NCBI RefSeq assembly: GCF_900142175.1
Contig: NZ_FQZX01000005.1
Coordinates: 60,740 to 124,739 of the forward strand
Direction of reading: 5' to 3'
Length of the DNA: 64,000 nt
Source of the DNA: Maribacter aquivivus
GTDB taxonomy: Bacteria; Bacteroidota; Bacteroidia; Flavobacteriales; Flavobacteriaceae
The notes under the pieces: generated by a model
What the model was told of the DNA's origin: nothing
What the model saw: the letters and a program-made list of their open reading frames with translations, nothing else
The model's database searches: none
Shown: positions 8,026-18,095 of the stretch, piece by piece
Numbering within the stretch: the first letter of the stretch is position 1
Layout of the letters: every line of letters begins with the position of its first letter
Translations under genes and position numbers: made by a program

Positions 8026-8611
8026 TAAAGTTTTTGTTAATGAATTGCCTTTGATTTTGACAAATAAACTCTCTGAAACCAGAAATGGGGAGTATTTTTC
8101 GTTAAATCAAGAATCTATTGAAGATGCAATAAGTTCATTGAGGAAAGGGAAGTTGAAAGAAGCGTTCATTTATCACCCTAACCACGATGAAATTTTAAAG
8201 AAGTTTACTAAAGAAATTCCTTTAGTCATTGCTGGTGGTGGCGTGGTTAAAAATAAGAAAGGAAAAGTACTTTTTATCTATAGAAACGATAAATGGGATT
8301 TGCCAAAAGGTAAGTTAGATAAGGGTGAGTCAATAGAAGAATGTGCCATTCGGGAAGTTGAGGAAGAAACTGGCGTAAGAAATCTTGTTATTGATAATTA
8401 TATACGTACCACATATCACATTTTTAAACGTAACGGAGTCAATAAACTGAAGCAAGTATATTGGTATGCAATGAGCACCGATTTTGAAGGTAAATTAAAG
8501 CCTGAAAAAAAGGAAGGTATATTTAAGGTCAAATGGAAAGGACCAGCTAAAATCCAAAAAGCTCTTGAAAATTCTTACGTTAATATTAAAATTTTGTTTG
8601 GAGAAGATTAG
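8021..8611 (+). CDS. NUDIX hydrolase
   Basis: 196 residues from the ATG at 8021 (MYKVFVNELP). An in-frame ATG at 8012 would add three residues and overlap the pyrE start codon. The NUDIX box reads GKLDKGESIEECAIREVEEETG, close to the GX5EX7REUXEEXGU pattern with all acidic ligands present. It is preceded by the sheet segment VIAGGGVVKNKKGKVLFIYR. About 80 N-terminal residues precede the NUDIX fold and look like a separate small domain common in Bacteroidota. It probably hydrolyses a nucleoside-diphosphate-X compound; the substrate is unknown. Confidence 0.88.
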   Translation: MYKVFVNELPLILTNKLSETRNGEYFSLNQESIEDAISSLRKGKLKEAFIYHPNHDEILKKFTKEIPLVIAGGGVVKNKKGKVLFIYRNDKWDLPKGKLDKGESIEECAIREVEEETGVRNLVIDNYIRTTYHIFKRNGVNKLKQVYWYAMSTDFEGKLKPEKKEGIFKVKWKGPAKIQKALENSYVNIKILFGED

Positions 8612-8614
8612 GTT

Positions 8615-10357
8615 TTATTTTTTGATTCTATACACCGGATATTGTAAATGCGCCTTTTCATAAAGATCACTTTGTTTAAAAAGCCAGTCTAATTGCTTAT
8701 ACCAGTTTTCCTTGAAATCTGAATCAAGCATTTTTTTATCCTCAAACTTGGCTTTTAAAATAGAATCATTTTCTAACATCTTTAATGCGGTATCTTCAAA
8801 CACATAAGGTGAGAACCCTTCTTTTTGCTGTAGTATGGTGTCAAAGAAATTCCAGTTAAAAAAGGAGTCAACTGCAGCGGGTTCTAATGTTTCTAAAAGA
8901 TATCTAAAACCTGGTTGATTAGTCGGTATTATAATATCACCCGCGTGAAATTCTATAGTGCTATTTGTTGTATTTATGGTAGTATTATAATGCGGGTAGT
9001 GCCCCTCATAAGGCGATATATAAGTTTTGTAATCATTTATTTTATAAGATTCTACGGCAATTGTAGAATCTTTTTGAAGCGTGGTGTATGTAATTTTATT
9101 TAAATCTAATTTTTCAATCACATTTTGCCATTGTCTACCTAAAATATATGCTTCAGGAATTTTAACGGAATCTGATGGTGTATAATAATCTTGATAGGCA
9201 ACTTCGGTTTCAATTGGCATATCTTGGTTGTACTTTAGTCTTTTTAAACCCGTAACGGCACTGATTATAGTATCTGCCTTGAAGCCTTTAAAAATATAAT
9301 TAGAAACTTTGGTGGTATCAATTGTCCATGCCATGGGGTAATATTCCTCTTCGTCAAAAGATGATAAAGCGGCATCACGTAGATTTCTAATTTTACCACC
9401 ATCTTTTTCAGTTATAGTAATCATTTTTTGCATCAATTCATAAGTACCCATAACACGCTTATCGTATGGTTTTAACATATGCGTCTCGACCATCATACCT
9501 ACAGTATTAAATAGTGTAGTATAACCAGTAGAATATCTTGGGTGGTCTATAAATTGTTGAAATCCTTTTTCTGGGGGAGTATTGAATACATTCACGTACG
9601 GAGTAATATCCCAATTAGATTTCGCTAATGAATCTTGTAATTGTGGCATCAATGAATCATGAATATATTCACCTAATTTTCCGCCTAATTTATTATGCTG
9701 AGTAAAGAGATGGGTTAAGGTGTATTGGTAATCGGCACCATTGCTAACATGATTGTCTATAAATACATCAGGATTGATAAGATGAAATATTTCGGCAAAA
9801 GTAGCAGCGTTTTTGGTGTCGGTTTTAATGAAATCTCTATTGAGGTCATAATTTTTGGCATTACCTCTAAATCCGTATTCTAGGGGTCCGTTTTGGTTAG
9901 CTCTAGAAGTGCTATTTCTGTTTAATGCACCGCCAACGTTGTAAATAGGTATGGTAGCTATAATCGTCTCTTTCGGAGTTTCAATTTCGCTGCTTGCCAA
10001 ATCGCGAAAAAGTAACATAGTAGCATCAATACCATCACTTTCACCTGGATGAATACCGTTGTTAATCAACATCATGGTATTGCTCTCGCCCAATTTTTTA
10101 AAATCAAAATCTCCCTTAGAACTATAGGTGACCACATGTAATGGTTTGCCACTATCAGTTGTGCCAATGGTTTGTATGTTTATTGTAGAGAACTCTTTTG
10201 ACAGTTTAAGGTAAAAATCTATTACCTGTTCATAGGTCGCAGTTTCTGTCTTGTTCGAAGTTTCGAAAGGAGTGGGGAAATCGGTTTTGGTATCTTCAAC
10301 TTTACTCTCGCATGAGAAAAATAAAAGAGCCAAAAAGAAAAGTGGTATATTTTTCAT
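8615..10357 (-). CDS. M14 family zinc carboxypeptidase, lipoprotein
   Basis: 580 residues from the ATG at 10357 (an upstream TTG is unlikely). The N-terminus MKNIPLFFLALLFFSC is a lipoprotein signal with a lipobox Cys at residue 16, so the protein is anchored in a membrane after export. The peptidase M14 domain carries HPGE (zinc ligands His and Glu in GIHPGESDG) and a second histidine in DNHVSNGAD. It also has a Glu in MVETHMLKPYD that could be the catalytic base. The C-terminal 200 residues have no recognisable motif. It probably trims peptides in the periplasm or at the surface. Confidence 0.85.
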   Translation of the reverse strand: MKNIPLFFLALLFFSCESKVEDTKTDFPTPFETSNKTETATYEQVIDFYLKLSKEFSTINIQTIGTTDSGKPLHVVTYSSKGDFDFKKLGESNTMMLINNGIHPGESDGIDATMLLFRDLASSEIETPKETIIATIPIYNVGGALNRNSTSRANQNGPLEYGFRGNAKNYDLNRDFIKTDTKNAATFAEIFHLINPDVFIDNHVSNGADYQYTLTHLFTQHNKLGGKLGEYIHDSLMPQLQDSLAKSNWDITPYVNVFNTPPEKGFQQFIDHPRYSTGYTTLFNTVGMMVETHMLKPYDKRVMGTYELMQKMITITEKDGGKIRNLRDAALSSFDEEEYYPMAWTIDTTKVSNYIFKGFKADTIISAVTGLKRLKYNQDMPIETEVAYQDYYTPSDSVKIPEAYILGRQWQNVIEKLDLNKITYTTLQKDSTIAVESYKINDYKTYISPYEGHYPHYNTTINTTNSTIEFHAGDIIIPTNQPGFRYLLETLEPAAVDSFFNWNFFDTILQQKEGFSPYVFEDTALKMLENDSILKAKFEDKKMLDSDFKENWYKQLDWLFKQSDLYEKAHLQYPVYRIKK

Positions 10358-10424
10358 GTACAATCATTTAATGAGCTGATTAGTGCCAGTAATTGATTGT
10401 AAAAATAGGGATTACTTTATATTT

Positions 10425-10829
10425 TTAAGCCAGTTGAGTAATTTCTGCTATTTTATTTCTGTCGATTGGTTTTTGATTGAAAGTAATTAAATGGTGGCTT
10501 TTATTTTTAAAAAACTCCCATTGTTTATAATCACGTGGGTCTATTGATGATGTTACAATATTTATTCTAATAGTTTGGGTAATTGGAAGCTCAAGAAAGG
10601 CTTTTAGAAATTCCCATCCATCCATAATTGGCATGTTAATATCTAAAAATATTATCTGAGGTATTTGCTGGTTATTATTAAAAAAAGCTGTCATTGCATC
10701 TAATGCAATTTTACCATTGGCATAGGATTCAATAGTTTTGCATTCAACACTTGAAGCTATTAATTTACGTAAACCGAAGACCGTTATTGTGTCATCGTCA
10801 ATAATAGTGATATCACTAATTTTTTTCAT
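10425..10829 (-). CDS. Receiver-only response regulator
   Basis: 134 residues from the ATG at 10829 (MKKISDITIIDDD). It has one CheY-like receiver domain: the acidic triad IIDDD, the phosphoryl-accepting Asp in FLDINMP, the Ser/Thr in VTSS and the Lys in NQKPI. There is no output domain, so it works by protein contact. It begins 14 bases inside the end of the upstream histidine kinase, which indicates translational coupling and a functional pair. Receiver-only regulators next to PAS kinases are common in Flavobacteriia. Confidence 0.88.
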   Translation of the reverse strand: MKKISDITIIDDDTITVFGLRKLIASSVECKTIESYANGKIALDAMTAFFNNNQQIPQIIFLDINMPIMDGWEFLKAFLELPITQTIRINIVTSSIDPRDYKQWEFFKNKSHHLITFNQKPIDRNKIAEITQLA

Positions 10830-12756
10830 TAAAGAAAATTTTAAATTCTGTTCCTTTTCCAACTTTGCTCGTTACTTCTATTTTACCGTTCATAGCGTCT
10901 ATTTGATTTTTTGTAAGGTATAGACCAATACCTCGCGCATCTTTATGATCGTGAAAGGTTTTGTACATTCCAAAAAGTTTTTCGCCGTATTTCTTCAAAT
11001 CTATACCTAGCCCATTATCTGCAATGGTTAATATTGAATAACCTCCCTTTTTCTCTGCACTTAACGTCACAAGCGCTTCTCTATCTGGATGTTTGTATTT
11101 TACTGCGTTAGTGATGAAATTTGTTAATATGCTATCTAAATAAGCTGGTACCGATTTAATGTTGAAATTAGCCGGTATATTATTTTCAATTCTACCACTG
11201 TTAACTGAAATAAAAGGAGATAGATTATCGCATGCGTCTACTACCTTCTTATTTAAATTTATTTCTTTGATTTCTATATTTGTATTAGTATTTATTGAAA
11301 CTACTTCATTTAAATTATCTAAGGTCTCTAACAAATTGTTCGAAGCTTTAGTAAGCATAGAAACAATACTTTTCTTTTCTTCTTCATCTTTTTCTGTTTC
11401 TAAAAAGTTTAATAGCATTGAAAAATTAGCTGAATGAGAACGAAGGTTATGCGAAACAATATGTGCAAAGTTTAAAAGCTTTTTATTCTGTACCGATGCA
11501 ATGTTTATAATATTTCTAAGCTCTTTTTCTTTTTCTTTTAGTTTAGAAATATCTAGGCTAATACCCACAAGACCATATGCAATACCCTTATTATTTAACA
11601 ATGGTATTTTAGAACTCAAAAAAGAAGTTTGTTTGCCATTAATAGTGGTTTTAACTGTTTCCTTTCCAATTACAGGTTTAAGAGTATTCATTACATTTAA
11701 GTCTTCTTCTCTAGACTTTTCTGCAGCATCATAAGGGTATAGTTCAAAATCACTTTTACCTAAAATTTCTTTTGGGTCATTAACTCCTAAATACTCACAT
11801 TCTGCTTTGTTTATTAAAATTTTTCTAGATTCAGTATCTTTTATATAAACATTGACCGGTAAATTGTCAATTAATGTTCTTAATAGTTTTTCGTTATCAA
11901 TAGTTTTAATATCAGCTTCTACCTGCTCGTGTATGTCTTGAAAAGTACCAATTAAACCAACTACTTTACCTTTGTTAAAGATAGGTTTACCGCCAGCCAT
12001 AACCCACTTTTCTTTTCCGGTAGCGGTTATGATTTGAAGTTTTAAATTACTCCAAGATTTACCACTTTCCTGTGCTTCAAAAAGAGCCATTGATATAGCA
12101 TTTCTACTATGACCTTCTTTATAATAAAAAAGAGCAGTTTCTATGTTGGGTTTAAAATCCGATGATACCTCGTGAATAGATTTTGTGGTAGAACACCAAA
12201 ATAGTTGGTTGTCTTCCATATTATATTCCCACCTTCCAATTTTGGTGATTTCTGCTTGTTGTTGTAATAATAAATCTTTTTTATTGAGCTCTAGTTCATT
12301 ATTAACGGCGTCAGTAATATTATTTAATTGAATAATTGCTCCTACAATATTCTCATTAGTATCATACCAAGGTGCATTGATCCATTCGAACCAAAGTTCA
12401 TTGCTATTAGCATCTATGGTTTTATGAATACCCATAGGCTGAGGATTGCCTTTAAAACAATTGTCTAATACCATTTTCCATTTTTCACTTAAATTAGGAA
12501 AAACAGCAAATAAACTTCTAGAGTTAATACACTCGTCATTTTCATTAAAAATACTCGTCCACTTGTCAGATGTCTGAACAATGTTATAATTAGTGTCTAC
12601 GAAAGCCGTTGGTGTAGGCAATTGTCTAATTAGGTACGAGGTATTAGATACCTGGGGAACTGTTATCATACCGATGTAATTTCTTACGAATGTAGTGGGA
12701 TTGCTGTTTTTTAAAACATAATTGTTGTGAATGTTATCATTTACGTTGTAAAACAA
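10816..12756 (-). CDS. PAS-domain sensor histidine kinase
   Basis: 646 residues, no membrane segment, so likely cytosolic. Three PAS-like modules (about 45-140, 165-280 and 295-405) precede a HisKA-type dimerisation helix with the phospho-acceptor in AHIVSHNLRSH. The HATPase domain follows, with the N box NFITNAVKYK, G1 box DNGLGID and G2 box RGIGLYLTKNQ. The N-terminal PAS and kinase core are clearly similar to the kinase just upstream (12783-14624), so the two arose by tandem duplication. The stop overlaps the response regulator start. The signal is unknown. Confidence 0.9.
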   Translation of the reverse strand: MFYNVNDNIHNNYVLKNSNPTTFVRNYIGMITVPQVSNTSYLIRQLPTPTAFVDTNYNIVQTSDKWTSIFNENDECINSRSLFAVFPNLSEKWKMVLDNCFKGNPQPMGIHKTIDANSNELWFEWINAPWYDTNENIVGAIIQLNNITDAVNNELELNKKDLLLQQQAEITKIGRWEYNMEDNQLFWCSTTKSIHEVSSDFKPNIETALFYYKEGHSRNAISMALFEAQESGKSWSNLKLQIITATGKEKWVMAGGKPIFNKGKVVGLIGTFQDIHEQVEADIKTIDNEKLLRTLIDNLPVNVYIKDTESRKILINKAECEYLGVNDPKEILGKSDFELYPYDAAEKSREEDLNVMNTLKPVIGKETVKTTINGKQTSFLSSKIPLLNNKGIAYGLVGISLDISKLKEKEKELRNIINIASVQNKKLLNFAHIVSHNLRSHSANFSMLLNFLETEKDEEEKKSIVSMLTKASNNLLETLDNLNEVVSINTNTNIEIKEINLNKKVVDACDNLSPFISVNSGRIENNIPANFNIKSVPAYLDSILTNFITNAVKYKHPDREALVTLSAEKKGGYSILTIADNGLGIDLKKYGEKLFGMYKTFHDHKDARGIGLYLTKNQIDAMNGKIEVTSKVGKGTEFKIFFNEKN

Positions 12757-12782
12757 TCAATAATCTATTTATTCAATTAATT

Positions 12783-14624
12783 TTATTTTTTGTTGAAGTG
12801 AAACCTAAAAGTGGTTCCTTCATTTGGCTTACTCTCAACAGTTATATTTCCGTTCATAGCTTCCATTTGGTTTTTAGTAATGTATAGACCAATACCTCTA
12901 GAATCTTTATTTCTGTGAAAGGTTTTGTAAAGTCCAAATAACTGATTACCGTATTTTTCTAAATCAATACCCAAACCGTTATCTTCAACACTTAAAATAG
13001 TGTAGTTTTTGCTCTCTTCTATACTTAATATGATGATGGGTTTTTTATCAGGACTTCTATATTTAATAGAGTTGGTAATACAATTGGTTAAAATACTATT
13101 AAGATATGCAGGTAATGCCTTTACTTGAGTAGTCTCTGGTATTTCATTAATAATTTTTCCATATGTTTCTTTTAATAAGCCGGCCACGTTCTGTTCAACA
13201 ACAAATAGGCTTTCATTTAAAGAAAGTAATTTTTTCTCCTCATTAATGCTAGACTTTACAGCAACAATCTCTCGAAGTCCTTTTATGGTTTCAGATAAAT
13301 TATCAGAAGCGCTGAATAGCATATTCATGTATTTGTTACGCTGGTTTTTACCAGTCTCATCATTTAAAAAATTAAGTAAAAGTGAAAAATTTGTTGCATG
13401 TGTTTTTAGGTTATGAGATACCATGTGGGCAAAATTCAACAATTGCTCATTTTTCTCTCTTGCCGATGCAATGGTATTTTTTAAGTTCTTTTCTAATTTT
13501 GTTTGTGAGGTTATATTTTCAAAGGTGCATAACACACTTTTTATTCCAGAAGTACCTTCAACTAAAGTACCAGTCATCTTTATATTAATATTATGCTTTT
13601 TTTGGTTAGTGTAGGTGAACTTAACTGGTTTAAAAGAGCCATGTTCTTCTAGTTGAATTTTAAGTTCAGCACTTTTGCTTATGATATTGTCTTTAATAAA
13701 TTTTTTAAAATTATGACCTATAAAATGTTCTTTGTTAAAAGAGGTAAGTTTTGTGAATTGTTCATTTACATCTAAAAGGTTGCCATTTTTAAAATCTACA
13801 ATTGCTAGTCCAAAAGGCACCTTTTCAAATAGAGGATATTCAATTAATATGTTGTCATTAATCTCTGTATTTGGTTTGGTTTCATTTTTAATATGTTGAA
13901 TAGTACCAATAATTCTAGTGCAATTACTCCCTTTAAATTTTGGTCTACCAATGGTATTTACCCATATTACTTCTCCGTCAGATTTTTTTAACTGTAATTT
14001 TTCATTCCAAGGTTTACCGGAATTAATTGCATCTGAAACTAGTTTTTTGATAATTTCTTGTGATTCTTCTACATAGAAATTAATAGAGTTTTCTAGTGTA
14101 GGTTTAAAATCTGAAGACAGCCCATAAATTTTGTTAACGATTGATGTCCAATTTAAAGTTTCATTTTGCACGTCATAATCCCAACTTCCAATTTTTGCGA
14201 CCGAGCTTTTTTGATTTAAAATAAGTTTTGTCTTATTAAGTTCAATTTCAAGCTCTTGAGTCTTAGAAATAGATTCTACTTTAATAATTACACCTATAAT
14301 GTTGCCGTAACCATCTTTCCAGGGGTTTAGATGCCAAACAGAATCTTTAGAAGAATACTTACAGTTTTTAGCATTATATTTAAACTTAATATCTCTTAAG
14401 CCCTCTAAGCTATATTTTAGTCTGGACATTAAATCTTGAGATAATTCAGGAAAAAGATCAAGAAAGTATTTCCCTTCAATATCATTCAAATTCAATTCAA
14501 AATTTGCTTGCCACCTAGGTGAAGCACTGATCAGTTTAAAATCTGTATCAATGATAACTATAGATGACGGAATCTGATTTATCCAATCTAAAGAAAAAGA
14601 TGAATTATTTTGTGATTTAAACAT
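12783..14624 (-). CDS. PAS-domain sensor histidine kinase (paralogue)
   Basis: 613 residues with the same order as its downstream neighbour: PAS modules (about 15-125, 150-250 and 265-385), H box AHMVSHNLKTH, N box NCITNSIKYR, G1 DNGLGID and G2 RGIGLYITKNQ. No membrane segments were seen. The gap to the second kinase is 26 bases, so kinase-kinase-regulator form one leftward transcript. Whether both kinases phosphorylate the same receiver cannot be told from sequence. Confidence 0.9.
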   Translation of the reverse strand: MFKSQNNSSFSLDWINQIPSSIVIIDTDFKLISASPRWQANFELNLNDIEGKYFLDLFPELSQDLMSRLKYSLEGLRDIKFKYNAKNCKYSSKDSVWHLNPWKDGYGNIIGVIIKVESISKTQELEIELNKTKLILNQKSSVAKIGSWDYDVQNETLNWTSIVNKIYGLSSDFKPTLENSINFYVEESQEIIKKLVSDAINSGKPWNEKLQLKKSDGEVIWVNTIGRPKFKGSNCTRIIGTIQHIKNETKPNTEINDNILIEYPLFEKVPFGLAIVDFKNGNLLDVNEQFTKLTSFNKEHFIGHNFKKFIKDNIISKSAELKIQLEEHGSFKPVKFTYTNQKKHNINIKMTGTLVEGTSGIKSVLCTFENITSQTKLEKNLKNTIASAREKNEQLLNFAHMVSHNLKTHATNFSLLLNFLNDETGKNQRNKYMNMLFSASDNLSETIKGLREIVAVKSSINEEKKLLSLNESLFVVEQNVAGLLKETYGKIINEIPETTQVKALPAYLNSILTNCITNSIKYRSPDKKPIIILSIEESKNYTILSVEDNGLGIDLEKYGNQLFGLYKTFHRNKDSRGIGLYITKNQMEAMNGNITVESKPNEGTTFRFHFNKK

Positions 14625-14747
14625 AGGTGTGTTGAATTTTCCTACTAAATTATAGGAATATTCTAGTTTACGCTTAGCTTTTGTTGTGTTTTTACCTAAA
14701 AGTGTGGTTGAAGTGGCCTATATTGTTGTGAGGCCGATGAACTACAT

Positions 14748-15200
14748 CTATTTTCTTACAGAATTGGGTACTAAACCCGTATAGTCACCACCGTTGCGTA
14801 TTACGTCTCTTACAATAGATGAACTTATGTATGATTTGCCCGATGAGGTCAATAAAAACACGGTTTCTATCTCAGATAATTTACGGTTTGTATGTGCAAT
14901 TGCCTTCTCAAATTCAAAATCACCAGGATTACGCAATCCCCTTAAAATAAAATTAGCGTCTTCTTTCTTACAAAAGTCAACTGTTAGTCCTACATATGAT
15001 TTTACCGAAATAGAAGGCACATCTTTAAACGCTTCTTCTATGAATTGTATACGTTTCTCAAGACTGAACATATACTTTTTGTCGGCATTTTTACCGATTG
15101 CGATAATTATTTCATCGAATAGCGTTATGCCACGCATAATAATATCATGATGTCCCAATGTTAAGGGATCAAAAGAACCAGGAAAAATTGCGCGTCTCAT
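14748..15200 (-). CDS. coaD: Pantetheine-phosphate adenylyltransferase
   Basis: 150 residues, within the normal range. It adenylates 4'-phosphopantetheine to dephospho-CoA. Motifs: GSFDPLTLGHHDII with the nucleotidyltransferase (T/H)xGH signature, FILRGLRNPGDFEFE, and the ISSSIVRD segment. It follows ddl by 31 bases on the same strand and is probably co-transcribed. Confidence 0.97.
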   Translation of the reverse strand: MRRAIFPGSFDPLTLGHHDIIMRGITLFDEIIIAIGKNADKKYMFSLEKRIQFIEEAFKDVPSISVKSYVGLTVDFCKKEDANFILRGLRNPGDFEFEKAIAHTNRKLSEIETVFLLTSSGKSYISSSIVRDVIRNGGDYTGLVPNSVRK

Positions 15201-15231
15201 AGGTGGGTTTTACGTTTTAAATATAGGTATT

Positions 15232-16206
15232 TTAAGCTAATGCCTCGGTAATTGCATACTCAAATAACATACCTAGCTCAATACCAGCTTCTTTAGCTTG
15301 TTGTGGCAATATACTCTCTGTGGTTAAACCAGGTGTAGTATTCATCTCTAATAAAAATGGTTCGTTGCCAATAAATATAAATTCACTTCTAGAAAAGCCC
15401 GTCATTTTTAGTACATCATATATTCTTTTCGATGCGATGGTTACTTTTTCTAATTGTTCAGGATTTATTCTTGCAGGAGTAATTTCTTGTGATTTACCTT
15501 CATATTTTGCTTGGTAGTCGAAGAAGTCATTTTCAGAAACAATTTCTGTAATCGGGAAAACCGTTGTTTTGCCATTTAGTTTTAGAACGCCCACAGATAC
15601 TTCTGTACCGTCAAGAAAACCTTCAATAATAATTTCATCATCTTCTTTATAAGCAGTTTCTATAGCACCTTTTAGCTCCTCTGCTTTATAGACTTTAGTA
15701 ATACCAAAACTACTACCAGACTTATTGGCCTTTACAAAACAAGGTAGCTTGACTTTATTTATTATTTCTGTTTCATTTATTTCATCGCCTAAGTTTAGAT
15801 AATAAGAAGGTGCCGCTTTAATTCCGTAAGGTTTCAATACACTTAGCAAGTCTCTTTTATTGAAGGTAAGCGCTGCTTGATAAAAATCACAAGAAGTATG
15901 CTTTATTCCTAATAATTCAAAATATGCCTGCATGAGTCCGTCTTCACCAGGGGAACCATGAATGGCATTAAAAACACAATCAAATGTTATAGACGTATTG
16001 TTTAAAGGAATAGAGAAATCGTTTCTGTCAATAGGTGTTTCGTTACCGGCATCATCTACATAGACCCATTTGTTCTTAAAAATATGTATTCTGTAAAGAT
16101 TAAATTTTTCTTTGTTCAAGTAATCATAGACCACATTTCCACTTTTAAGCGATATTTTATATTCACTAGAATACCCGCCCATTATAATTGCTATATTTTT
16201 TTTCAT
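15232..16206 (-). CDS. ddl: D-alanine--D-alanine ligase
   Basis: 324 residues. ATP-grasp enzyme that makes the D-Ala-D-Ala dipeptide for peptidoglycan. Seen: the N-terminal IIMGGYSSEYKISLKSG, HGSPGEDG with the ligand loop, LPCFVKANKSGSSFGI (ATP-binding lysine and glycine/serine loop) and the metal-binding ending FLLEMNTTPGLT. It is divergent from the PASTA protein gene, whose domain type binds peptidoglycan, which makes a small cell-wall neighbourhood. Confidence 0.97.
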   Translation of the reverse strand: MKKNIAIIMGGYSSEYKISLKSGNVVYDYLNKEKFNLYRIHIFKNKWVYVDDAGNETPIDRNDFSIPLNNTSITFDCVFNAIHGSPGEDGLMQAYFELLGIKHTSCDFYQAALTFNKRDLLSVLKPYGIKAAPSYYLNLGDEINETEIINKVKLPCFVKANKSGSSFGITKVYKAEELKGAIETAYKEDDEIIIEGFLDGTEVSVGVLKLNGKTTVFPITEIVSENDFFDYQAKYEGKSQEITPARINPEQLEKVTIASKRIYDVLKMTGFSRSEFIFIGNEPFLLEMNTTPGLTTESILPQQAKEAGIELGMLFEYAITEALA

Positions 16207-16356
16207 TTGTATGGTCTATTAAGAATGTAAAAGCAAAGATGAAGTATTGAAATAAAATAAAAAAGAAAACGAACAGCATTCATGCAAATTGAATTAATTT
16301 TTTAAGGTAAGATGTAACTATAAACCGAAGCTGCTAAAAGGTATGTGGGCATTTAC

Positions 16357-16364
16357 TATATTTG
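16357..16364 (+). promoter_or_regulatory. Candidate -7 box for the PASTA gene
   Basis: TATATTTG fits TAnnTTTG and ends 18 bases before the ATG at 16383. A -33 TTG at the usual distance is not evident. Confidence 0.4.
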
Positions 16365-16382
16365 TCGGGTCAAATAATATGT

Positions 16383-16973
16383 ATGAAGAATTTTTTCAAT
16401 TTTTTAAAAAGTAAGACTTTTTTAATTCAGCTTGGTCTTGCGTTGTTGGTATTGATAATTGTGATTTTTGTCACCTTAAGATACCTGAACAGTACCACCA
16501 ATCATGGTGAGTTTGTAGTAGTGCCAGATTTTTCAAAAAAATCTGTCATGGATATGAGAAAATCTATTGAAGAAGCTGGGCTTAGGTATGAAGTACTTGA
16601 TTCAGCAAATTACAATCCAGATTATCCTAGGTTTTCGATCATTGAGCAAAATCCTACGGCAGGTTCAAAAGTAAAGGAGAATAGAAAAATATATTTTACC
16701 GTTAATCCATCAGGATATAAAAAAGTAACCGTTCCTAAAATAATTCAAGTAACCAAGCGTAATGCCTCTTCTATGTTGAAGGCAGTGGGCTTAGATGTAC
16801 AAAGGGTAACCTATGTAGATGAATTGGGTAAGGATATGGTATACCAAATAAAATTTAAGGGCAAGTATATTAAGCCTGGCGATAAGCTACCTAAAACTTC
16901 TAAAATAGAGCTGATTTGTGGTAATGGTAGTATTACAGAAAGAGCGGTAATTAAATCGGAATCTGAAGATTAG
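16383..16973 (+). CDS. PASTA domain membrane protein
   Basis: 196 residues from the ATG at 16383 (an upstream TTG at 16362 would overlap the -7 box). A short cytoplasmic N-terminus and one transmembrane helix (about 13-33) precede two PASTA domains (about 44-109 and 114-180). Each has the conserved VPDF/VPKI entry and the IIEQNPTAGSKV-type ending. In other phyla PASTA domains bind peptidoglycan or beta-lactams on kinases and PBPs. Here there is no kinase domain. The stop TAG is directly followed by the ATG of the pseudouridine synthase gene, so they are coupled. Confidence 0.88.
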   Translation: MKNFFNFLKSKTFLIQLGLALLVLIIVIFVTLRYLNSTTNHGEFVVVPDFSKKSVMDMRKSIEEAGLRYEVLDSANYNPDYPRFSIIEQNPTAGSKVKENRKIYFTVNPSGYKKVTVPKIIQVTKRNASSMLKAVGLDVQRVTYVDELGKDMVYQIKFKGKYIKPGDKLPKTSKIELICGNGSITERAVIKSESED

Positions 16974-18005
16974 ATGGAGGAGAATATTGTGCAACCAGAG
17001 AATGAAGATGGAGAGCTTTTTGAGCACCATAGGGTAGTAGCCTCAAAAGGGCAAGAGTCTTTACGTGTAGATAAATTTTTAATGAATTTCATTGAAAATG
17101 CTACAAGGAATAAAATACAACAAGCTGCAAAAGGCGGTCATGTTTGGGTTAATGATGAGATTGTAAAATCGAATTATAAAGTAAAAGCAGGCGATGAGGT
17201 GAAGGTGTTATTTGAACATCCACCACATGAGTTTCTTTTGGTGCCAGAAGATATTCCATTAGATATCGTCTATGAAGATGATGTTCTTATGGTAGTCAAT
17301 AAACCTGCGGGTATGGTGGTTCACCCAGGGCACGGTAATTATTCGGGTACATTAATAAATGCCTTAATCTTTCATACCGATAATTTACCGGCAAATAGTA
17401 ACGAGAGACCAGGTTTGGTACATCGTATAGATAAAGATACCTCTGGTTTATTAGTAGTAGCAAAGACCGAAGCTGCAATGACCCATTTGGCAAAACAATT
17501 TTTTGATAAAACTTCTGAACGAGAGTATGTAGCTTTAGTTTGGGGTAATGTAGAAGAAGACGAAGGTACTGTAGTTGGTCATGTAGGTAGAAACCCTAAA
17601 AACCGTCTACAGATGCATGTTTTTCCTGAAGGGGAAGAGGGTAAAGAGGCTGTTACCCATTTTAAGGTATTGGAAAGATTGGGCTATGTTACACTTGTGT
17701 CATGTAAATTAGAGACAGGTAGAACACATCAAATTCGTGTGCATATGAAGTACATAGGCCACACGTTATTTAATGATGAGCGTTATGGTGGTGAGAAAAT
17801 TTTAAAAGGAACAACCTTTACAAAATACAAGCAATTTGTAGAGAACACTTTTAAATTATTACCAAGGCAAGCGTTACATGCAAAGACATTAGGTTTTGTA
17901 CACCCAGTAACCGGTGAGCGTATGAGTTTTGATTCAGAAGTGCCAGAAGACATGACTAGTGCTATTGAAAAATGGCGTGGTTATACTAAGAACAGCACAG
18001 AATAA
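16974..18005 (+). CDS. rluD: RluA family pseudouridine synthase (RluD-like)
   Basis: 343 residues: an N-terminal S4 RNA-binding domain (about 28-85, with LRVDKFL and GHVWVNDEIVKSNYKVKAGDEV) and a RluA catalytic domain with HRIDKDTSG (150-158), where Asp153 is the likely nucleophile. RluD-type enzymes modify 23S rRNA helix 69. Assignment to RluD instead of RluC is by the N-terminal S4 domain and overall length, and is not certain. The start is immediately adjacent to the PASTA gene stop. Confidence 0.88.
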   Translation: MEENIVQPENEDGELFEHHRVVASKGQESLRVDKFLMNFIENATRNKIQQAAKGGHVWVNDEIVKSNYKVKAGDEVKVLFEHPPHEFLLVPEDIPLDIVYEDDVLMVVNKPAGMVVHPGHGNYSGTLINALIFHTDNLPANSNERPGLVHRIDKDTSGLLVVAKTEAAMTHLAKQFFDKTSEREYVALVWGNVEEDEGTVVGHVGRNPKNRLQMHVFPEGEEGKEAVTHFKVLERLGYVTLVSCKLETGRTHQIRVHMKYIGHTLFNDERYGGEKILKGTTFTKYKQFVENTFKLLPRQALHAKTLGFVHPVTGERMSFDSEVPEDMTSAIEKWRGYTKNSTE

Positions 18006-18095
18006 GTTTCTTCGATACCGCTATTTAAACTCTTTTTTATCTTTTGTAGGTCTTCCTATTTATCCTGTTTATTTTTGGGCATCTAAAATTGCACT

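Noticed and set aside
18042..18077. Possible yaaA promoter (TTTTG and TATTTTTG)
   Set aside because: The spacer is 23 bases, too long for the Bacteroidota consensus.
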